Source: Halorarum halophilum (GTDB taxonomy: Archaea; Halobacteriota; Halobacteria; Halobacteriales; Haloferacaceae). From it: DNA of 64,000 nt. The stretch spans positions 434,001 through 498,000 of the forward strand of contig NZ_CP058529.1 of the NCBI RefSeq assembly GCF_013401515.1. Direction: 5' to 3'. The translations under genes and the position numbers were made by a program. A model generated the notes under the pieces. It ran no database searches. It was given only the letters and a program-made list of their open reading frames with translations, and was not told the DNA's origin. Below are positions 63,637 to 64,000 of the stretch, piece after piece (positions within the stretch are counted from its first letter, which is position 1; every line of letters begins with the position of its first letter).

Positions 63637-63960
63637 ATGCTCACCACAGTACCCCTGTTCGGTGCGATCCCGGGCGGGCCGGAGATGCTCATCATCCTCC
63701 TCGTGCTCGTCCTGCTGTTCGGCGCGAACAAGATCCCCAAGCTCGCCCGGTCGACGGGTCAGGCGATGGGCGAGTTCAAGAAGGGACGCGAGGAAGTCGA
63801 GGACGAACTCCAGCAGATGCAGGAGGGGGCGACCGGAACCGGCGACCGAGAGGAAGAGACGCGCGAAGAAGACTCCGAACCCCAGCCGGAGATCGGCGCC
63901 GACGCCGACTCCGAACCGGAACCGGAGATCGGTACCGAAACCGAGTCCGAACGAAACTGA
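63637..63960 (+). CDS. tatA: twin-arginine translocase subunit TatA
   Basis: 107 residues from ATG 63637. One N-terminal membrane helix (GGPEMLIILLVLVLLFG, residues 13-29), the hinge FGANKIPKLARSTGQAMGEFKKG and an acidic disordered tail (EEDSEPQPEIGADADSEPEPEIG). TatA forms the pore for folded proteins with Tat signals, which are seen on several proteins of this window. TatC is not in the window. A run of five T at 63983-63987 follows as a possible terminator. Confidence 0.88.
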   Translation: MLTTVPLFGAIPGGPEMLIILLVLVLLFGANKIPKLARSTGQAMGEFKKGREEVEDELQQMQEGATGTGDREEETREEDSEPQPEIGADADSEPEPEIGTETESERN

Positions 63961-63982
63961 GACGCCGGCCCGCTCCGCACCG

Positions 63983-63987
63983 TTTTT
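63983..63987 (+). terminator. T-run after tatA
   Basis: Five consecutive T, 22 bases after the tatA stop, in otherwise GC-rich sequence. Archaeal termination commonly uses such oligo-T runs. Confidence 0.35.
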
Positions 63988-64000
63988 CTACCGGCCACCC

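Overview
The window looks like a chromosomal segment of a halophilic archaeon (class Halobacteria). The DNA is GC-rich and the encoded proteins are acidic. There is an archaeal TFB, RNA polymerase subunit L, a GatCA amidotransferase, Tat-dependent lipoproteins (twin-arginine plus lipobox), TatA, a Trk K+ system and a seven-gene Mrp antiporter. Many genes have a TATA-like element about 26-28 nt before the start codon, which is the spacing expected for leaderless haloarchaeal transcripts. I cannot name the genus from sequence alone.

Layout. 1-4.1 kb: a partial M48 metalloprotease, diphthine-ammonia ligase Dph6, a DUF21 membrane protein without CBS domains, a sugar nucleotidyltransferase, an HTH/Zn-ribbon regulator and a small membrane protein. 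4.2-10.9 kb: a complete dipeptide/oligopeptide-type ABC operon (lipoprotein, two permeases, two ATPases). 10.9-13.6 kb: small membrane or unknown proteins. 13.6-20.6 kb: a purine-type phosphoribosyltransferase divergent from the tightly overlapping mrpABCDEFG operon. 20.6-26.3 kb: CoaBC, a small flavoprotein, a 2-oxoacid dehydrogenase E1 alpha/beta pair without E2/E3, a GYD protein and a formate/nitrite-type channel. 26.3-31.8 kb: an MsbA-like exporter and an iron/siderophore-type ABC uptake system with three similar inverted repeats at its promoters. 31.9-35.6 kb: an SRPBCC protein, TrkA and TrkH.

35.7-38.1 kb is the most unusual part: a 691-residue protein with a CHAT-like (caspase-family) His/Cys region, converging stop-to-stop on a 43-residue hydrophobic protein. 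An exact 20-bp palindrome overlaps the TATA box of the small gene, and the DNA there is markedly AT-rich. It sits between the housekeeping genes trkH and gatA and looks like a small accessory cassette.

38.3-47.3 kb: GatA/GatC, TFB, a Nudix hydrolase, an asparagine-synthase-like protein lacking the glutaminase cysteine, cotranscribed with a PHP phosphoesterase, PurL, and a zincin-like surface lipoprotein. 47.4-54.8 kb: a secreted protein with a very long Asp/Glu/Lys tract, HisF, a DUF1684 protein, RpoL, a metallo-beta-lactamase-fold hydrolase, a uracil-DNA glycosylase-family protein and small unknowns. 54.9-60.7 kb: a TadA/TadC-type secretion pair overlapping a Trm9-like methyltransferase, then a thioredoxin-reductase-like flavoprotein. 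60.8-61.1 kb: tRNA-Gly(TCC) flanked by partial copies of its own 5' and 3' ends. 61.1-64 kb: an MFS transporter, an HD-domain phosphohydrolase and TatA.

No rRNA, CRISPR array, complete insertion sequence or integrase gene was seen. Domain names come from motif recognition only; no database search was run.
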